Source of the DNA: an uncultured Fodinibius sp.
GTDB lineage: Bacteria > Bacteroidota > Rhodothermia > Balneolales > Balneolaceae
Direction of reading: 5' to 3'
Assembly (NCBI GenBank): GCA_913056235.1
Contig: CAJXMW010000005.1
Span: forward strand, 1 to 64,000
Length of the DNA stretch: 64,000 nt
Shown: positions 1 to 9,300 of the stretch, one piece after another
How the letters are laid out: every line of letters starts with the position of its first letter
Numbering within the stretch: the stretch's first letter is position 1
Translations under genes and position numbers: made by a program
The notes under the pieces: model-generated
Databases searched by the model: none
What the model was told of the DNA's origin: nothing
The model's input: the letters and a program-made list of their open reading frames with translations, nothing else

Positions 1-68
1 CCCGCGACTTGCATGTGTTAAGCCCGCCGCCAGCGTTCGTCCTGAGCCAGGATCAAACTCTCCATGGT
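1..68 (-). rRNA. 16S rRNA, 5' end only (gene runs off the left edge)
   Basis: The complement of 42-61 is the universal 27F primer site at the start of bacterial 16S rRNA (AGAGTTTGATCCTGGCTCAG), followed by the conserved GACGAACGCTGGCGGCGGGC block. About 68 nucleotides are inside the window, so most of the gene and presumably the rest of the rRNA operon lie to the left. The exact mature 5' end is set by analogy with E. coli (a few bases before the primer site) and may be off by several bases. Species-level assignment is not possible from so short a piece. Confidence 0.97.
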
Positions 69-190
69 AAATACACCAATAAATAACTTTGAGCCTGGCC
101 TTGCTGTCATTGTAAAAATTAACTCTCATCGCTTGGCCCGAAAGCCAAGCCGACAAGGGCTCGACGTGCGATCGTCTGTATGTTCCAATA

Positions 191-201
191 TGTAAAGAAC
201 A
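191..201 (-). promoter_or_regulatory. boxA-like antitermination element in the 16S leader
   Basis: On the minus strand this reads TGTTCTTTACA, followed by TATTGGAAC, about 125 nt ahead of the 16S start. It resembles the boxA element (TGCTCTTTA) at which NusB/NusE load to make rRNA transcription resistant to Rho, and similar TTCTTT-CATATTGG blocks are common in Bacteroidota rRNA leaders. The call rests on motif and position only. Confidence 0.5.
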
Positions 202-303
202 AAATAGAACTACTTGAAATAACACCTTAAGTAGTTCAGTGCTAAGGAAATTGAGCAACTCACGCTATTTTTGCATTGAGTAACTCCGTTTCCGAAGCGA
301 TGC

Positions 304-334
304 CAAACTAAGGCCTTTCAAGCAGAATGCCAAA
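304..334 (-). promoter_or_regulatory. rRNA operon promoter, Bacteroidota type
   Basis: The minus strand carries TTTG (331-334), then 19 nt, then TTAGTTTG (304-311). This matches the Bacteroidota sigma factor consensus of TTTG around -33 and TAnnTTTG around -7 with the usual 19-nt spacing, apart from the first two -7 bases. It would start transcription near position 297, giving a 16S leader of about 230 nt that contains the boxA-like element. It lies directly downstream of a terminator, as expected for an independent rRNA promoter. Confidence 0.65.
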
Positions 335-360
335 CTTAATTTTAGCTCTTTATTAGAGCT

Positions 361-406
361 AAAAAACGGGGCTGAGCATCAATTCATGCTGGGCTCGACC
401 CCGTTT
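361..406 (-). terminator. intrinsic terminator upstream of the rRNA promoter
   Basis: Positions 364-406 form a long imperfect inverted repeat (AAACGGGG at one end, CCCCGTTT at the other, with AGCAT/ATGCT near the loop). On the minus strand it is followed by a run of T, which is the layout of an intrinsic terminator. A second hairpin (340-364; AGCTCT/AGAGCT arms) follows immediately. It most likely ends transcription of the queuosine-precursor transporter gene (525-1298) before the rRNA promoter. Confidence 0.7.
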
Positions 407-524
407 CTAAATTGGATTCTCAAGGTACAACATTTACCCGGTTCGGATCAATATTTTTTTTAACTTTTTTGGTCAATTCCCCCAATCCCTACTGGTATCA
501 GTTAAACGGCTTTTCAATGATGAT

Positions 525-1298
525 TTACCCTTCATATAAGCTATATTCACCGGGGTCTTCTTCGAATTCCTGGAACAATTTGACCCCCAGATAGCAAAGT
601 GGTGTATCGAACAGTGCGAAGAAAAATTTAAAGAGATAAGAATTAAGAATGAGGATGATTAATTTGCCAATTGTGTCAACTTCCTGACCAAGATTTCCAG
701 CGACATAAAGTATAGTTAAAATAGCTGTGGAATCGACCAGTTGGCTAACAGTGGTAGAAGCATTGTTTCTCAGCCAGAGGTGTTTTCCATTAGTATACTC
801 TTTCCAAAAATGGAATAGTCGTACATCAATCGTTTGGGCAGTCAAGTACGCAATCATACTGGCAATGGTGTTACCAATCATAAATTCGTAAACCCCTTCA
901 AACAACTGAATACCACCACTGACACCACCGGTATTTGGTAACCAGTGATTGACAGTCATCAGAAAAAGCATAAATACATTCATCCAGAAACCAACCCACA
1001 CCACTAATTGCGCTTTCTTTCGCCCGTATAACTCCGAAATCAAATCCGTAGCTAAAAAGGTAAAGGGATACGCAATCACTCCAACGGGAACACTCATCGT
1101 GTAGATCTGATGGTCGCGTATCAACTCGGGAACAATCGACAACATCCAATCGGATAGCTCCACAGAAAAAATAGTCACAAACTTAGTCGTGCCGATAACA
1201 TTGCCCAAGACCAATGAAGTCAGGAAGATCCCTGCAAGAGACAGAAATAGCGCATCGCGTTTGTAGCTGGTAGGTGTTTGAGGATTTTCTCGTTCCAT
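525..1298 (-). CDS. queuosine precursor transporter (YhhQ/VUT family, DUF165)
   Basis: A 257-residue, very hydrophobic protein with about six membrane segments. The block LATDLISELYGRKKAQ and the NTIASMIAYLTAQTIDV region are typical of the YhhQ/QPTR family (DUF165), which imports queuosine precursors such as preQ0/preQ1 for tRNA modification. The substrate is inferred from the family; members differ in which precursor they carry. It is transcribed toward the rRNA operon and is separated from it by a clear terminator. The gene appears full length, starting at ATG 1298. Confidence 0.85.
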   Translation of the reverse strand: MERENPQTPTSYKRDALFLSLAGIFLTSLVLGNVIGTTKFVTIFSVELSDWMLSIVPELIRDHQIYTMSVPVGVIAYPFTFLATDLISELYGRKKAQLVVWVGFWMNVFMLFLMTVNHWLPNTGGVSGGIQLFEGVYEFMIGNTIASMIAYLTAQTIDVRLFHFWKEYTNGKHLWLRNNASTTVSQLVDSTAILTILYVAGNLGQEVDTIGKLIILILNSYLFKFFFALFDTPLCYLGVKLFQEFEEDPGEYSLYEG

Positions 1299-1378
1299 TT
1301 AATTTGGTTTCGTATCCTTTAACAGAGAACTATGCACTTAGAATAAGTTAAATAAAAGCAATTTTCGGCTGTAAAGTT

Positions 1379-2092
1379 TCAACCTTGAAACTCATCAAAA
1401 GCTAAACGCAACGATTGAGCAATGTTGTCTTGCAATTCATCCCATTCCGAATCTGGAACTGTAGAAGCAAACCGCTGGCTTACCTCGATCTCCATCCCCA
1501 AATAATCCTTCGCTGAATAATTTCTTCGGAGGTAGGTCGTAAATCCATCCATCGTACCTCTATAGGGCTGATTCATCCTGAGTCTTAATCCCTTATGCTT
1601 TGCTGACAACTGCCTTCGCCAATGCTGACAAAATTGTTGCTCACCATCTCGTGTTGGATCATACAAAAATCCTACATCTACATCTCGTTCCTCTCCTTCC
1701 CAAACCGGCGTAAAAGTGTGAACACCCACATGTAATGCCTGATGGCCCTGATCAACAATTTGTTGTACTCTTTTCTCAACCTTTTCACGATGAGGACGGT
1801 AATAGTTCTCAAAAATATCCTCCCGTACATTCAGTGGCTGTTTTCGTGTGAATTCTGAAAACAGTGTGGGGCTCTGCACCGATCGATTTAAATCAACCAA
1901 TAGCCGAGTAACAGTGTGTAAGTACGGCTCTTGCTTCATTGTGTCCGCGATGGTATTGGTCAATTTTAATGCTCCGATATCAACTCCCCTGTGAGTTTGC
2001 AACGTTTCCCATCCACCTTTAAAAAGATGATGGTATTCCCCTGGCACCTCATTTCCGGCATGTTCACAAGAGATAATGAGCTTTATGGCCAT
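1379..2092 (-). CDS. N-formylglutamate amidohydrolase family protein
   Basis: This 237-residue cytoplasmic protein starts with the family signature ISCEHAGNEVP (near residues 8-18), has an RGVD block (about 35-38), LLVDLNRS (about 64-71), and the GVHTFTPV histidine motif near residue 122. These are conserved in N-formylglutamate amidohydrolase (HutG2-type, PF05013), a zinc enzyme releasing formate from N-formylglutamate at the end of one histidine-degradation route. No hut genes lie nearby, and many short family members have unknown substrates, so the reaction is only suggested. It is probably co-oriented with, but independent of, the transporter gene downstream (80-nt gap). Confidence 0.82.
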   Translation of the reverse strand: MAIKLIISCEHAGNEVPGEYHHLFKGGWETLQTHRGVDIGALKLTNTIADTMKQEPYLHTVTRLLVDLNRSVQSPTLFSEFTRKQPLNVREDIFENYYRPHREKVEKRVQQIVDQGHQALHVGVHTFTPVWEGEERDVDVGFLYDPTRDGEQQFCQHWRRQLSAKHKGLRLRMNQPYRGTMDGFTTYLRRNYSAKDYLGMEIEVSQRFASTVPDSEWDELQDNIAQSLRLAFDEFQG

Positions 2093-2161
2093 TCCTAGAT
2101 TGGTATTTGTTCGATTTGGTTATCTAGAATTACCTTTCGACAAAATATCGAAGTAAAAATA

Positions 2162-2611
2162 CTATTGTTCTTTGCGCATTTCACGCTGACGCATTGGCAT
2201 TGCATCAATCACTGAAAATAATGTGTCGGTTTCAAGCGGACTGGATTGGCGCAACTTTTTGGTGCCATCCTTCCCGATCAAAATGACAGCAAAATTCCCT
2301 TTTGCAACATCAAATGATTCATAAAACTGATCTCGAAGTACAGAATCTATTACTTGGGTACCCTGGTAAGAACCCGCCTCTTTAAACAAGTGAAAAATAA
2401 GTAAATCACGATCTGTAAATCCATTTTTGTCTCCCTCGAACTCATCTATTTGATTTAAATACCGCGGGTGCATCTTATTGGGTGCAAAAATGAGCACTAC
2501 CCGATTTCCCCACTGATATTGGTCCATAAAAGGTTGCAACCTTTCCTGTGCCATCATCACACTGGATAAGGTTAATGTTACTAAAAGTACTAAGATGGTT
2601 TCCTTTAACAT
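2162..2611 (-). CDS. exported DUF4174-like protein
   Basis: The start is placed at ATG 2611 because the protein then begins with a signal peptide (MLKETILVLLVTLTLSSVMM, cleavage after the AQ region); a longer frame to 2683 would add a non-hydrophobic stretch and overlap the divergent gene. The mature part (about 125 residues) has a thioredoxin-like pattern: a strand VVLIFAP, a central DRDLLIFHLFK and a strand FAVILIGKDGTKK, resembling DUF4174 proteins. There is no CxxC motif, so redox activity is not expected. The function is unknown. The family match is from memory of the pattern. Confidence 0.7.
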   Translation of the reverse strand: MLKETILVLLVTLTLSSVMMAQERLQPFMDQYQWGNRVVLIFAPNKMHPRYLNQIDEFEGDKNGFTDRDLLIFHLFKEAGSYQGTQVIDSVLRDQFYESFDVAKGNFAVILIGKDGTKKLRQSSPLETDTLFSVIDAMPMRQREMRKEQ

Positions 2612-2676
2612 GATGTTATAGACTTTGTTATTATAGGCCTCATTGCAACACCAACTTTGAATCGTAAATTCACCTG

Positions 2677-3606
2677 ATGTCACTTTTACTCATTGCTCCC
2701 GACCGGGATATGTCACCCTGGGCAAACGCATTGAAAGATGAAGACCCAAATATAGATATCGAAATCTGGCCCGAGGTGGAAGACAAAAAGAAGGTTCATT
2801 TTGCTGTAAGCTGGAATCAGCCCAAACATGTATTGGACCAATATCCAAACCTGAAGGCAGTCTCTTCGCTGGGGGCCGGTGCCGATCATCTACTTGAAGA
2901 TCAGGCTCTTCCGAAATCAGTCGATATTTGCCGAATTGTTTCCCCGTCTCTGATTCAACAGATGCAAGAATACGTATTGGGAGCAGTCATCAATATTCAG
3001 CGTAATTTTGTGCACTATATTCGTCAAAAGGATCATGGAAAGTGGCAGGCACACAATCATCCGCTAGCGAAAAATTTGGGCGTTGGTATTATGGGACTGG
3101 GCGAACTTGGTCAACCGGTAGCCACGCAGCTGGCACAAGTAGGATACAAAGTACTGGGGTGGTCACGATCCGAAAAGAAGATCCCAAATACCACCACTTT
3201 TGCAGGTACCGGTGAGCTACCTGCTTTTTTGCAACAAACACAAGTGCTGGTCTGCCTGCTGCCGCTCACTCCCGAGACCAAAGACATTCTCGATCTGGAT
3301 TTTTTTAAACAGCTCAAAAAGCCAGCTTGGATCATTAACGTAGCCCGAGGCGAGCACCTGGTTGATGAGGACCTGATTTATGCCCTGGACAGTAACATAT
3401 TACAGGGCGCTTGGCTCGATGCGTTTACGGAGGAACCGCTGCCCGACAAGCACGCCTTCTGGAATCGTAAAAACATCATAATCACCCCACACATTGCCAG
3501 CATAACCAAACCCAAAGAAGTAGCTACCCAGATTATCGACAATTACAAAAGGGCTCTGTCGGGCATGGAACTTAATTACCGGGTCGATCGGGAAAAGGGA
3601 TATTAA
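2677..3606 (+). CDS. ghrA: D-2-hydroxyacid dehydrogenase, glyoxylate/hydroxypyruvate reductase A type
   Basis: The 309-residue protein has a shortened N-terminal domain and an NAD(P)-binding domain with GIMGLGELGQPVA (near residue 135), the NVARGEHLVD loop carrying the catalytic arginine (about 228), a D-AFTEEPLP block, and TPHIAS with the catalytic histidine (about 272). This pattern is the GhrA subgroup, which reduces glyoxylate and hydroxypyruvate with NADPH. The gene is divergent from the DUF4174 gene and convergent with the aminotransferase downstream. Length is normal for the subgroup (about 310). Confidence 0.85.
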   Translation: MSLLLIAPDRDMSPWANALKDEDPNIDIEIWPEVEDKKKVHFAVSWNQPKHVLDQYPNLKAVSSLGAGADHLLEDQALPKSVDICRIVSPSLIQQMQEYVLGAVINIQRNFVHYIRQKDHGKWQAHNHPLAKNLGVGIMGLGELGQPVATQLAQVGYKVLGWSRSEKKIPNTTTFAGTGELPAFLQQTQVLVCLLPLTPETKDILDLDFFKQLKKPAWIINVARGEHLVDEDLIYALDSNILQGAWLDAFTEEPLPDKHAFWNRKNIIITPHIASITKPKEVATQIIDNYKRALSGMELNYRVDREKGY

Positions 3607-3641
3607 TCGTGGTGTGTGTTGGATCGTATAATTCAAAAACG

Positions 3642-4718
3642 TCAGGAATTGACTTCTATAGAAGTGGTCCACCCAAATGGATCCTCAATTTTTCCGCGCT
3701 GGATGCCGGTGATAGTATCGTATAGTTTTTGTCCTATTAGACCGCGCTCTTCATCATGAACCCGCACCGTACTTCCATCGTGATGGATTTCTTCAACCGG
3801 TGCGATCACGGCGGCCGTTCCGGCGCCGAACGCTTCTTGCAAAGTTCCATTTTCACCGGCTTCCATCACTTCATCAATAGAGATGCGGCGTTCTTCCACC
3901 GGCATATCCCAGTATTTCGCCAACTCTATCACAGATGCCCTCGTGATGCCAGGTAAAATTGTCCCTGAGAGATTCGGAGTTATTAATACGCCATCAATAA
4001 CAAAGAATATATTCATCGTGCCTACCTCTTCGATGTATTGATGCTCAAATGCATCCAGCCAAAGGACCTGATCGTACCCTTTGGCTTTGGCCTGCTGCGC
4101 TGGGTACAAACTCCCTCCGTAATTGCCAGCTGCTTTGGCTTCACCTACCCCGCCCTTAACAGCACGGACATACTTTTGTGAAGTTGTGAGCTTCACCGGT
4201 CGCTGGTAATAGGAACCCACCGGTGAGGTCATTACATAAAACCGATATTTATCTGACACCCTCGCTGAAATCATCTGATCAAACGCACACGCAAGTGGAC
4301 GAATATATAATGTATTCCCCTCCTTTTGTGGGACCCATTTGTGATCGAGTTTAATAAGCTCGGCAATACCATCCATAAACACTTCTTGCTCGAATACCGG
4401 GATGCACATACGCTCACAAGAACGGGCCATCCGCGCGTAATTCTTTTCGGGTCGGAATAAATTGATTGTTCCCTCATCTACATAGTAGGCCTTCAATCCT
4501 TCAAATACCGATTGTGCATAATGAAGCGTATTTAGTGCAGGTGTAGTCTCAATCGTTCCAAACGGCTTGATTTCCGGCTCCTGCCACGCGCCATCGTTAT
4601 ATTCTACTTCCAGCATGTGATCGGCAAATTCTCGACCAAAACCCGGATTGTCCAAATCAACGTTTTTGATCCTACTTTCAGAGACTTTCGTAATATTAAA
4701 TGCAGTATCAGTAGTCAT
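3642..4718 (-). CDS. ilvE: branched-chain amino acid aminotransferase
   Basis: A fold-type IV PLP enzyme of 358 residues, the length of the larger IlvE class. The PLP lysine lies in GEAKAAGNYGGSL (around residue 190), and the family signature spanning EEVGTMNIFFV to GTILPGITR is present. It transfers the amino group between glutamate and the keto acids of leucine, isoleucine and valine. I start it at ATG 4718 (MTTDTAFN) rather than at 4766, because the 16 extra residues do not look like family sequence. It is monocistronic here; no other ilv/leu genes are visible. Confidence 0.9.
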   Translation of the reverse strand: MTTDTAFNITKVSESRIKNVDLDNPGFGREFADHMLEVEYNDGAWQEPEIKPFGTIETTPALNTLHYAQSVFEGLKAYYVDEGTINLFRPEKNYARMARSCERMCIPVFEQEVFMDGIAELIKLDHKWVPQKEGNTLYIRPLACAFDQMISARVSDKYRFYVMTSPVGSYYQRPVKLTTSQKYVRAVKGGVGEAKAAGNYGGSLYPAQQAKAKGYDQVLWLDAFEHQYIEEVGTMNIFFVIDGVLITPNLSGTILPGITRASVIELAKYWDMPVEERRISIDEVMEAGENGTLQEAFGAGTAAVIAPVEEIHHDGSTVRVHDEERGLIGQKLYDTITGIQRGKIEDPFGWTTSIEVNS

Positions 4719-4978
4719 AAGAATTTCTTTAGTTAGCTTGGTTTGTAAAATACAGCCTTTCAACAAAAATCCCTTATAAAAAACCAGAAAACTAAAAGGT
4801 TTATCGAAGACAAAACGGAATGAACACTTTTAAATCCGAACCATCAAATCTTAATACCCCAAGCACAACATTGTGTAGTTTCATGCTAACACAAATAATT
4901 GCTTTTTGATGGAAATGCTGATCACTATATTTCCCGGGCACCAAACTGACTTTAATCCCAAAATTTCGTTACAGCTCA

Positions 4979-5671
4979 ATGAGCACCGTTGATTCCCTTT
5001 TAACACTTCTGGAAGATACCCCTGATGGCCCCTTTTTTAATCCCTGGTTTCAGCAGGATCCCAAACATGATTTAAATGACCAAGGACCTCAAATTCGAAA
5101 ACAACAACTGCAAACGTACCTGAAAGAACGTCTCGAGAGTGCCAAATATTTGTTCATTGCAGAGGCACTCGGCTACCAGGGCGGACATTTTACCGGTATA
5201 GCAATGACCTCGGAACGTATTCTTCTGGGCCATCATGAACCGGTGCATGGTATTCCCGCCGACGGGGCTTTCAAAAAGATCGATGCCAAACGGACCAGCA
5301 AACCGGAGGTTAACGAAAAAGGAATGTCTGAGCCGACGGCCACTATTATGTGGAAGGCCATCTATCAGTTGGGGATTGATCCCTACGAAACGGTGCTTTG
5401 GAATGCTCTGCCCTGGCACCCTTACGATCCCGACGATGGGCTGCTGAGCAATCGAACGCCCACTGATAATGAATTGGAGCAAGGCTATCCCTCGCTACGC
5501 GCTTTCCTGAACCTGTTTCCTGATGGACAGATCATTGCCGTAGGCCGCAAGTGTGAGCAGAGCCTCGATGCTTTTGGGATCTCAAACTATACGCCGGTAC
5601 GTCATCCCGCCAACGGTGGTGCGCCGAAATTTCGCCGTCAGATGAAGGAACTAATTAGAAATGAAAAATGA
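4979..5671 (+). CDS. uracil-DNA glycosylase superfamily protein
   Basis: A 230-residue protein with the alpha/beta fold motifs of the UDG superfamily: YLFIAEALGYQGGHFTGIAM (about residues 58-77; the water-activating/uracil-pocket region), NALPWHP (about 142-148) and the DNA-intercalation-type VRHPANGG loop near the C-terminus. The catalytic motif does not match the classical Ung GQDPYH, so this belongs to an atypical branch of the superfamily whose substrate cannot be named from sequence. It may act in uracil or deaminated-base repair. Confidence 0.78.
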   Translation: MSTVDSLLTLLEDTPDGPFFNPWFQQDPKHDLNDQGPQIRKQQLQTYLKERLESAKYLFIAEALGYQGGHFTGIAMTSERILLGHHEPVHGIPADGAFKKIDAKRTSKPEVNEKGMSEPTATIMWKAIYQLGIDPYETVLWNALPWHPYDPDDGLLSNRTPTDNELEQGYPSLRAFLNLFPDGQIIAVGRKCEQSLDAFGISNYTPVRHPANGGAPKFRRQMKELIRNEK

Positions 5672-5733
5672 GAAAATTAAAAATTAACCATTCATCAGTA
5701 TTTTTAATTCTTCAATAGCCCATTTTTAATTGA

Positions 5734-8520
5734 TTAACCTGTGCTTTGCATGGCGGCGGCAACCCCGTTAATACTCAAAAAGAGGGCATTGCGCAGGGCT
5801 TCTTCATCATCTTTCTGGTCGGAGTTCCAGCGCCTGAGCAATTCGGCCTGCATCATATTTAATGGATAGGTAAATGGATTACGGAATCGAATTGACTTCT
5901 TTATAACAGGACTATTATCGAGAATATCTTGTTGTCGCGTAATTTTCCTGATCGCTTCCGTAGCTTTTTCAAAATCGGTGGTGATACGCTTGTGAAAAGA
6001 ACCATCATCAATATCGTGGTAGATGTTTGATGTGGGAATATGTGTACGCGCCATCTCGCGCTGTGCATTGTCCAGCACTGTTTTGAAAAAGATTTCATTC
6101 TCGTACCACTCCCGAAGCTGTGCCAGTTGCTCCTCCTCCTGAATCATCTCCTCAAGGGCCTCTCCCATGCCATACCATCCCGGCACGTTATAACGAACCT
6201 GCGTCCACGCGAAGACCCACGGAATAGCACGGAGATTCTCAAAGTCAGCAGCCTTGGCGCTGCCCCGCGAAACCGGTCGCGATGCAATGGGCAAACGACT
6301 GATATGCTCAATCGGGGTCTTGGAAGTGTACCAGTTCCAGAAGTTATCGTGATCAATCAGGTGGCGATAACTCTGCATCGACTCAGTTGCAAGCCGCTCC
6401 ATTGACTCTTTGAAGTCTTCTTTCTCCGCCTCCTCCTGATCAGAGACCGTCACCTTAATCATCGCATTTACAATCTGTTCGAGATGACGACGGGTAATGG
6501 GAGCCAACGAATAGCGGAATGAAATTACTTCGCCCTGCTCGGTAAATCGAATGCGCCCGTTATTACTGATGGGCGGCAGTGCCAGAATCGCTTGATTGGA
6601 TCGTCCACCACCACGGCCAACTGTGCCTCCGCGACCGTGAAACAGGCGGAAATCAACATCAAAATCACGGCACACTTTACCGAGATCCTTTTGTGCTTTC
6701 TCCAGTGCCCAGTTGGCCATCCAGTAACCACCGTCTTTATTACTGTCGGAATAACCCAGCATAATTTCCTGCAGGTTATTACGAGCACTGAGCTGTTTCT
6801 GGTAGAGCGGACTCTCATAGATATCCGTCATCAGCCGGCCGCACTCTTCAAGATCCTCGATAGTTTCGAAAAGCGGAACCACATCGATCTGGCTTTCTAC
6901 CTGTTCATCCTCATATCCCCAAAGACCGACCTCTTTGGCCAAGATCAACACTTCAAGCATATCACTCACGCCGTGCGTCATACTAATGATATAATTACCA
7001 AAGCTGTTGGGATCCAGCTCAATCAGCTGCCCAATGACCTTAAATACCTCCAGCATCTTGGACGTTTCTTCATCGAGATGAGCCCGAACCGGTGACAGTG
7101 GACGCGGATTCTTCAACTCTTCGTTCAGCAACTCCAACTTTTCCTGCTCCGAAAGCGAACTGTACTCATCGGTCACCTCTCCTACCGAAAGAAGCTCAGC
7201 CACAGCAGCTTCATGCTTTTCGCTGTGCTGGCGGATATCCAGTCCCGCCATATGAAAACCAAACGTTTGAGCACGAACCAAGAGATGTTTGAGCGTGCCT
7301 TGCGAGCCCACAGATTCAAGTCCCGACTGGGAGAGACTTTCCGCAATCATCTGAAGATCATCTATAAAATCATCGGAAGTGTAGTGTTGAGCCTCGCTAA
7401 GAATGTAATTGGGATTATCACTATCAGCCGCCGAAATCTGATGCTGTAGCTTGTGCATCATATGTGTAACCTTGCGACGATATGGCTCCTGCGTATATAA
7501 CCGCTGGTAGCGCTCCGAAAGTGGATCCTCCTGCTGATCCTCTTCGAGTGACTTGGCCAGCTTGTCGGATATGTCATACTTGTTTTGGGAAATACTCAAG
7601 TAACGCCGAAGATCATCCAGCTCATCAAGGTACAGATCCATCACATTTTTACGCTGCTCCAAGATGGTCTGCCAGGTCACTTCCGGTGTCACATTGGGAT
7701 TACCGTCGCGATCGCTTCCGATCCAGGAACGGTACTTCAAGATCGTGCTGAAATCCGGCACTTCATCATAATAGGTCTCAAAAGCATTGGCCAGATCATC
7801 ATAGAGCACGGGAATGGTTTCCCAAATGGCATTGCGAAAATAAAACATGCCGTTCTCGACCTCGTCCTCGACCGTGACCCGCTCCGTGCGTACCTCATCA
7901 GTCGCCAACAACAGATGAATCTCATTAAAAATATCCAGCTTCTTGTCTTTGCGCTCCGATGATGTCAGGTCCTGCCCGCGCAGCTCATCAATCATCTCGG
8001 TAATACGCTGCTGCTTAATTAACACGCTGTGCCTGCGCGCCTCGGTGGGATGGGCGGTAATCGTAGGCTGAATATCGAGCTTGCCGATGACTTCCGCCGA
8101 TTCCTGAGCACTGTATCCAGATTTTTTGAGTGCGTGAATTGCTTCGGCAATACTTTCGCTGCGAGGAGCATCCGGGTCGGTATGAATTGCACGATCTCGA
8201 TTGATACGTGTAATTTCCCGCTGCTCCTGCGAATTCATCAGGTGAAAAAAGACCGTATAGTACCGTAGAAATTGGGCAATCTGATCGGTAGATAGTTTTG
8301 CAATATCATCTTCTAATTTATCAAAGGCCTGCTGATTGTGCTCATCAAAGGCATCAGCCGCCAGTTCCGGAAAAGTAGTCAGCATTTCGAGCAGATGCTT
8401 ATCTTCTTTCTCCTGCACAATATCTTCCAGGAAGTGCGTAAGGAGCTCAATCTGCCCGGCTAACTCATTACTAATTCCACTTTTTATTTTAAGGTGCTCT
8501 ACCAGTTTCTCCCAATCCAT
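5734..8520 (-). CDS. ppc: phosphoenolpyruvate carboxylase
   Basis: A full-length 928-residue enzyme that fixes bicarbonate onto PEP to give oxaloacetate, replenishing the TCA cycle. Diagnostic motifs are TAHPTEARRHSVLIKQQR with the catalytic histidine (near residue 157), GYSDSNKDGGY (near 595), the glycine-rich FHGRGGTVGRGGGRS loop (near 635), and the typical C-terminal end NGVAAAMQSTG. It starts at ATG 8520, divergent from the tag gene with a 70-nt shared upstream region. Confidence 0.97.
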   Translation of the reverse strand: MDWEKLVEHLKIKSGISNELAGQIELLTHFLEDIVQEKEDKHLLEMLTTFPELAADAFDEHNQQAFDKLEDDIAKLSTDQIAQFLRYYTVFFHLMNSQEQREITRINRDRAIHTDPDAPRSESIAEAIHALKKSGYSAQESAEVIGKLDIQPTITAHPTEARRHSVLIKQQRITEMIDELRGQDLTSSERKDKKLDIFNEIHLLLATDEVRTERVTVEDEVENGMFYFRNAIWETIPVLYDDLANAFETYYDEVPDFSTILKYRSWIGSDRDGNPNVTPEVTWQTILEQRKNVMDLYLDELDDLRRYLSISQNKYDISDKLAKSLEEDQQEDPLSERYQRLYTQEPYRRKVTHMMHKLQHQISAADSDNPNYILSEAQHYTSDDFIDDLQMIAESLSQSGLESVGSQGTLKHLLVRAQTFGFHMAGLDIRQHSEKHEAAVAELLSVGEVTDEYSSLSEQEKLELLNEELKNPRPLSPVRAHLDEETSKMLEVFKVIGQLIELDPNSFGNYIISMTHGVSDMLEVLILAKEVGLWGYEDEQVESQIDVVPLFETIEDLEECGRLMTDIYESPLYQKQLSARNNLQEIMLGYSDSNKDGGYWMANWALEKAQKDLGKVCRDFDVDFRLFHGRGGTVGRGGGRSNQAILALPPISNNGRIRFTEQGEVISFRYSLAPITRRHLEQIVNAMIKVTVSDQEEAEKEDFKESMERLATESMQSYRHLIDHDNFWNWYTSKTPIEHISRLPIASRPVSRGSAKAADFENLRAIPWVFAWTQVRYNVPGWYGMGEALEEMIQEEEQLAQLREWYENEIFFKTVLDNAQREMARTHIPTSNIYHDIDDGSFHKRITTDFEKATEAIRKITRQQDILDNSPVIKKSIRFRNPFTYPLNMMQAELLRRWNSDQKDDEEALRNALFLSINGVAAAMQSTG

Positions 8521-8590
8521 GGATTCGCTATTTTATTGATTCAATAATGAATCCTAAGATGGGTGTTACGTTTAACAAAAACAATCAATT

Positions 8591-9160
8591 ATGCCTAATC
8601 GATGTGAATGGTGCGAAAACACCTTCGACCAATACATACGATACCATGATGAAGAATGGGGCGTTCCGGTTCGAGATGACCAAACCCAATTCGAATTCCT
8701 GGTACTGGAAAGTGCCCAGGCAGGACTAAGCTGGAGCACCATCCTGAAAAAGCGTGAAGGCTACCGTAACGCTTTCGCCAACTTTGATGTTGAAAAAGTA
8801 GCTCGATTTGATGAAGAAAAAGTCCAGCAATTACTCGAAAATCCCGGTATTGTTCGCAATGAACTGAAAATAAGATCAGCCATTAATAATGCGCAGCAGT
8901 TCATCACCATACAACAAGAGTTTGGCAGTTTTACTGATTATATCTGGTCATTTGTGAATGGAGAACCTATTCAAAACAACTGGGAGGAGCTGAGTCAGAT
9001 TCCAGCTACAACTGAACGATCCGATATCTTAAGTAAAGATCTCAAGAAACGTGGATTTAAATTTTTGGGCAGTATCACCGTCTATGCCCACATGCAGGCC
9101 ACCGGCTTGGTAAATGACCATGTGGTAAGCTGTTTTCGACACGAAGAGGTCCAAAAATGA
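8591..9160 (+). CDS. tag: DNA-3-methyladenine glycosylase I
   Basis: A 189-residue protein opening with NRCEWCENTFDQYIRYHDEEWGVP, the Tag signature including zinc-binding cysteines and the catalytic glutamate region, and later AGLSWSTILKKREGYR. It removes 3-methyladenine from alkylated DNA in base excision repair. The C-terminal zinc histidine/cysteine pair is consistent with the NDHVVSCFRH ending. Start ATG 8591 agrees with the family N-terminus. Confidence 0.95.
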   Translation: MPNRCEWCENTFDQYIRYHDEEWGVPVRDDQTQFEFLVLESAQAGLSWSTILKKREGYRNAFANFDVEKVARFDEEKVQQLLENPGIVRNELKIRSAINNAQQFITIQQEFGSFTDYIWSFVNGEPIQNNWEELSQIPATTERSDILSKDLKKRGFKFLGSITVYAHMQATGLVNDHVVSCFRHEEVQK

Positions 9161-9252
9161 CTTAACATTTTGTGATGCACAAAATAGAAGCCGAAAATGT
9201 TATATGTACGTGAAAAGGCCTATTTAGGGGTCGCAAAAAAGTGGATTTTTTC

Positions 9253-9260
9253 TATCTTTG
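9253..9260 (+). promoter_or_regulatory. -7 promoter element
   Basis: TATCTTTG matches the Bacteroidota -7 consensus TAnnTTTG and lies 41 nt before the start of the small protein at 9301. No convincing TTTG is found 19-20 nt upstream, so only half of the promoter is supported. Confidence 0.4.
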
Positions 9261-9300
9261 ATGTCAAATTGACAAATCAATTCAATAGTAAAATCACATT

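Noticed and set aside
898-1149. 83-codon minus-strand frame inside the queuosine transporter gene
   Set aside because: It is a shadow of the transporter frame with no family pattern.
2612-2683. 24-residue N-terminal extension of the DUF4174-like protein
   Set aside because: It would overlap the divergent dehydrogenase start and hide the signal peptide; ATG 2611 gives a proper signal sequence.
9165-9186. Hairpin after tag (ATTTTGTG/CACAAAAT) as a terminator
   Set aside because: The stem is perfect but AT-rich and has no T tract, so termination is doubtful.
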